Part shown: piece after piece, positions 43,810-45,161 of the stretch
Layout of the letters: the number at the start of each line of letters is the position of its first letter
How positions within the stretch are numbered: the stretch's first letter is position 1
Assembly: GCF_003660265.1 (NCBI RefSeq)
Contig: NZ_QXQP01000014.1
Span: forward strand, 1-45,161
Direction of reading: 5' to 3'
DNA: 45,161 nt
DNA from: Helicobacter mehlei
Lineage (GTDB): Bacteria; Campylobacterota; Campylobacteria; Campylobacterales; Helicobacteraceae
The notes under the pieces: model-generated
Told to the model about the DNA's origin: nothing
The model's database searches: none
Seen by the model: the letters and a program-made list of their open reading frames with translations, nothing else
Made by a program: the position numbers and the translations under genes

Positions 43810-43838
43810 ACGTTTTCTAATCTACAAAAGAGTTTTTC

Positions 43839-45161
43839 ATGGTTTTAGACAACCGCTTTTGGCTGATGTGGCTAGCCCCTGTGGTGGCAAGCTTTTTCTC
43901 TGTAGAGGTGCAGGTATGGGGCGAGGCATTTTGGCATGTGCTCAAGGTGGTTTTTTATAGCTTTTTGGTTTTCTATGTTTTTTATCTTTTATTAAGTCTG
44001 ATTCCATACCAAGCCCTAGCCAAGTTTCTAAAAAATGCCATGCTGGTTGTGAGTTTGGTCCTAACTTTCATCGATTTTTTTGCCTCCTATTATTTTCACA
44101 TGGGCTTTACACCCTCCTTGGTCGGCACGCTCTTAGCCACTAACACAAGGGAGAGCCAAGCGTTTTTAATGGATATGGTGTTCCCCCATATGGGCTTTAT
44201 CTTAGTTTATTTGGCAACTTGTGTCATCTTCTTGTTCTATATGCGTTTTAAATTGTCTTTAAGCCCCAAACAGAGTTTTAAAACTCTAGCCATGCTCTTT
44301 GTGCTCTTTTGGGCGCATACTTTAGGGGCTTTTTATGGGCAAGGTGGGCGGGGATTCTTGATTAACCCCAATATTCCGACACAAATCATGCCCATAGTGA
44401 AAGAGGTCTATGCATTGGTTGCCAGTCTCCATGAATATTCCCAAATAAAAACCATCTATGCCAGTCTCAAGCAGCCTTACCCTAAAGATTACCTTAAAGT
44501 GGATAGCGACAGCGTGCCCAATGTGGTTTTGATTGTGGGCGAGAGTGCCTCGCGTAATTTTATGGGAATCTATGGTTATCCTGTGCCCAATACGCCCTTT
44601 TTAAGCGATCTACAAGAAAGGCGGCAAAATTTATTTGTCTTTAAAAACACCATCTCAGCTTTTGCCAACACTCTGCCCACTTTCCAAACTCTGCTAAATT
44701 ACTCCGATGTGGAAAACTACACGATCCCTTGGTATCAGCAAAAAAATTTAGGCATGATCTTTAATTTGGCAGGTTACAAAACCTTTTGGATTGACAACCA
44801 AGAAAGCATGGCGGCAAGCAATATTTACAACGCCCTTGCCTATAACTTCGCCTACAAGTATTTTACTGATACGCCCTACAAGGCCATTTTATCCCACCAT
44901 GATCAATGGGTGATCCCCATTTTTACCCAACAAGTCCAGCCCAAACTGGGATCTAAAAATCTGATCCTTTTCCATCTATTTGGTAGCCACCCCATTTATA
45001 ACAGACGCTTTCCCAAAGACTTTGCCAAATTCACTCCCAAAGACATCCCCTATCAAGATTTGCATGTCCAAAATGACAAAGATAAGCAAATTATTGCCGA
45101 TTATGTCAATTCGTTGTATTACACCGATCATGTTTTAGGAGAGATTTTTAAACTCTTTCAA
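43839..45161 (+). CDS. eptA: EptA-like phosphoethanolamine transferase 2 (3' end outside window)
   Basis: At least 441 codons of a close paralogue of the preceding gene. It has MVLDNRFWLMWLAPVVASFF and a membrane domain, then VPNVVLIVGESASRNFMGIY, DLQERRQNLFVFKNT (no AG tract), SAFANTLPTFQTLLNYSDVE, FNLAGYKTFWIDNQES and NLILFHLFGSHPIYNRRFP. The last visible residues correspond to the segment before the SDH metal site, which lies beyond the window. The segment around the GESAS motif is nearly identical at DNA level to copy 1, while the membrane halves differ more, suggesting gene conversion. It would decorate lipid A (or another surface target) with phosphoethanolamine. Confidence 0.88.
   Translation, partial: MVLDNRFWLMWLAPVVASFFSVEVQVWGEAFWHVLKVVFYSFLVFYVFYLLLSLIPYQALAKFLKNAMLVVSLVLTFIDFFASYYFHMGFTPSLVGTLLATNTRESQAFLMDMVFPHMGFILVYLATCVIFLFYMRFKLSLSPKQSFKTLAMLFVLFWAHTLGAFYGQGGRGFLINPNIPTQIMPIVKEVYALVASLHEYSQIKTIYASLKQPYPKDYLKVDSDSVPNVVLIVGESASRNFMGIYGYPVPNTPFLSDLQERRQNLFVFKNTISAFANTLPTFQTLLNYSDVENYTIPWYQQKNLGMIFNLAGYKTFWIDNQESMAASNIYNALAYNFAYKYFTDTPYKAILSHHDQWVIPIFTQQVQPKLGSKNLILFHLFGSHPIYNRRFPKDFAKFTPKDIPYQDLHVQNDKDKQIIADYVNSLYYTDHVLGEIFKLFQ

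Overview
The window is a 45 kb piece of a Helicobacter chromosome, most likely a gastric species other than H. pylori. Nearly every housekeeping gene has its best-remembered relative in H. pylori, often in short runs that keep the H. pylori gene order (chePep-nucT-Hor protein-flgH-pseF-pseG-pseH; tlpD-bioF; usp-clpA-panD-ebfC-PDZ protein; ispA-surE-lipoprotein-queD-queE; lpxK-nadE; petABC). The runs themselves are joined in a different order from H. pylori, and some genes (pseI, fur, recJ, thrC) sit beside new neighbours. Species cannot be fixed from sequence reading alone.

Layout: 1-6947 holds envelope and flagellum genes: the chemotaxis protein ChePep (running off the left edge), the membrane nuclease NucT, a Hor-type outer membrane protein, the L-ring protein FlgH and a tightly overlapping pseudaminic acid operon pseF-pseG-pseH-pseI for flagellin glycosylation. 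6944-10807 holds fur, the cytoplasmic chemoreceptor tlpD, bioF and a family 2 glycosyltransferase.

11009-22620 is an accessory island. It starts with a very large mobile-element polyvalent protein (a RelA/SpoT-like region plus PBECR-like nuclease regions). Then come a long decayed SIR2 gene, a second decayed gene next to it, a truncated DNA methyltransferase fused out of frame to a truncated HerA ATPase, a complete-looking NurA nuclease, and debris of a DUF2779 protein and a DnaG-like primase. I read this as the wreck of one or more phage-defence modules (SIR2, methyltransferase-HerA-NurA) inside an old mobile element.

22871-40283 is core again: dcd and bioD, the usp-clpA-panD-ebfC operon, isoprenoid synthesis, SurE, two queuosine genes, recJ (split by one base), lpxK, nadE, the cytochrome bc1 operon petABC, and thrC. 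40406-45161 is a surface-modification locus: a Rieske plus metallo-beta-lactamase-fold protein related to CMP-Neu5Ac hydroxylase but with an altered Rieske ligand set, followed by two tandem phosphoethanolamine-transferase (EptA-like) genes. The first carries an (AG)12 tract that puts it out of frame and so probably phase-OFF; the second lacks the tract and has its own promoter. No tRNA, rRNA, CRISPR array or complete insertion sequence was recognised.
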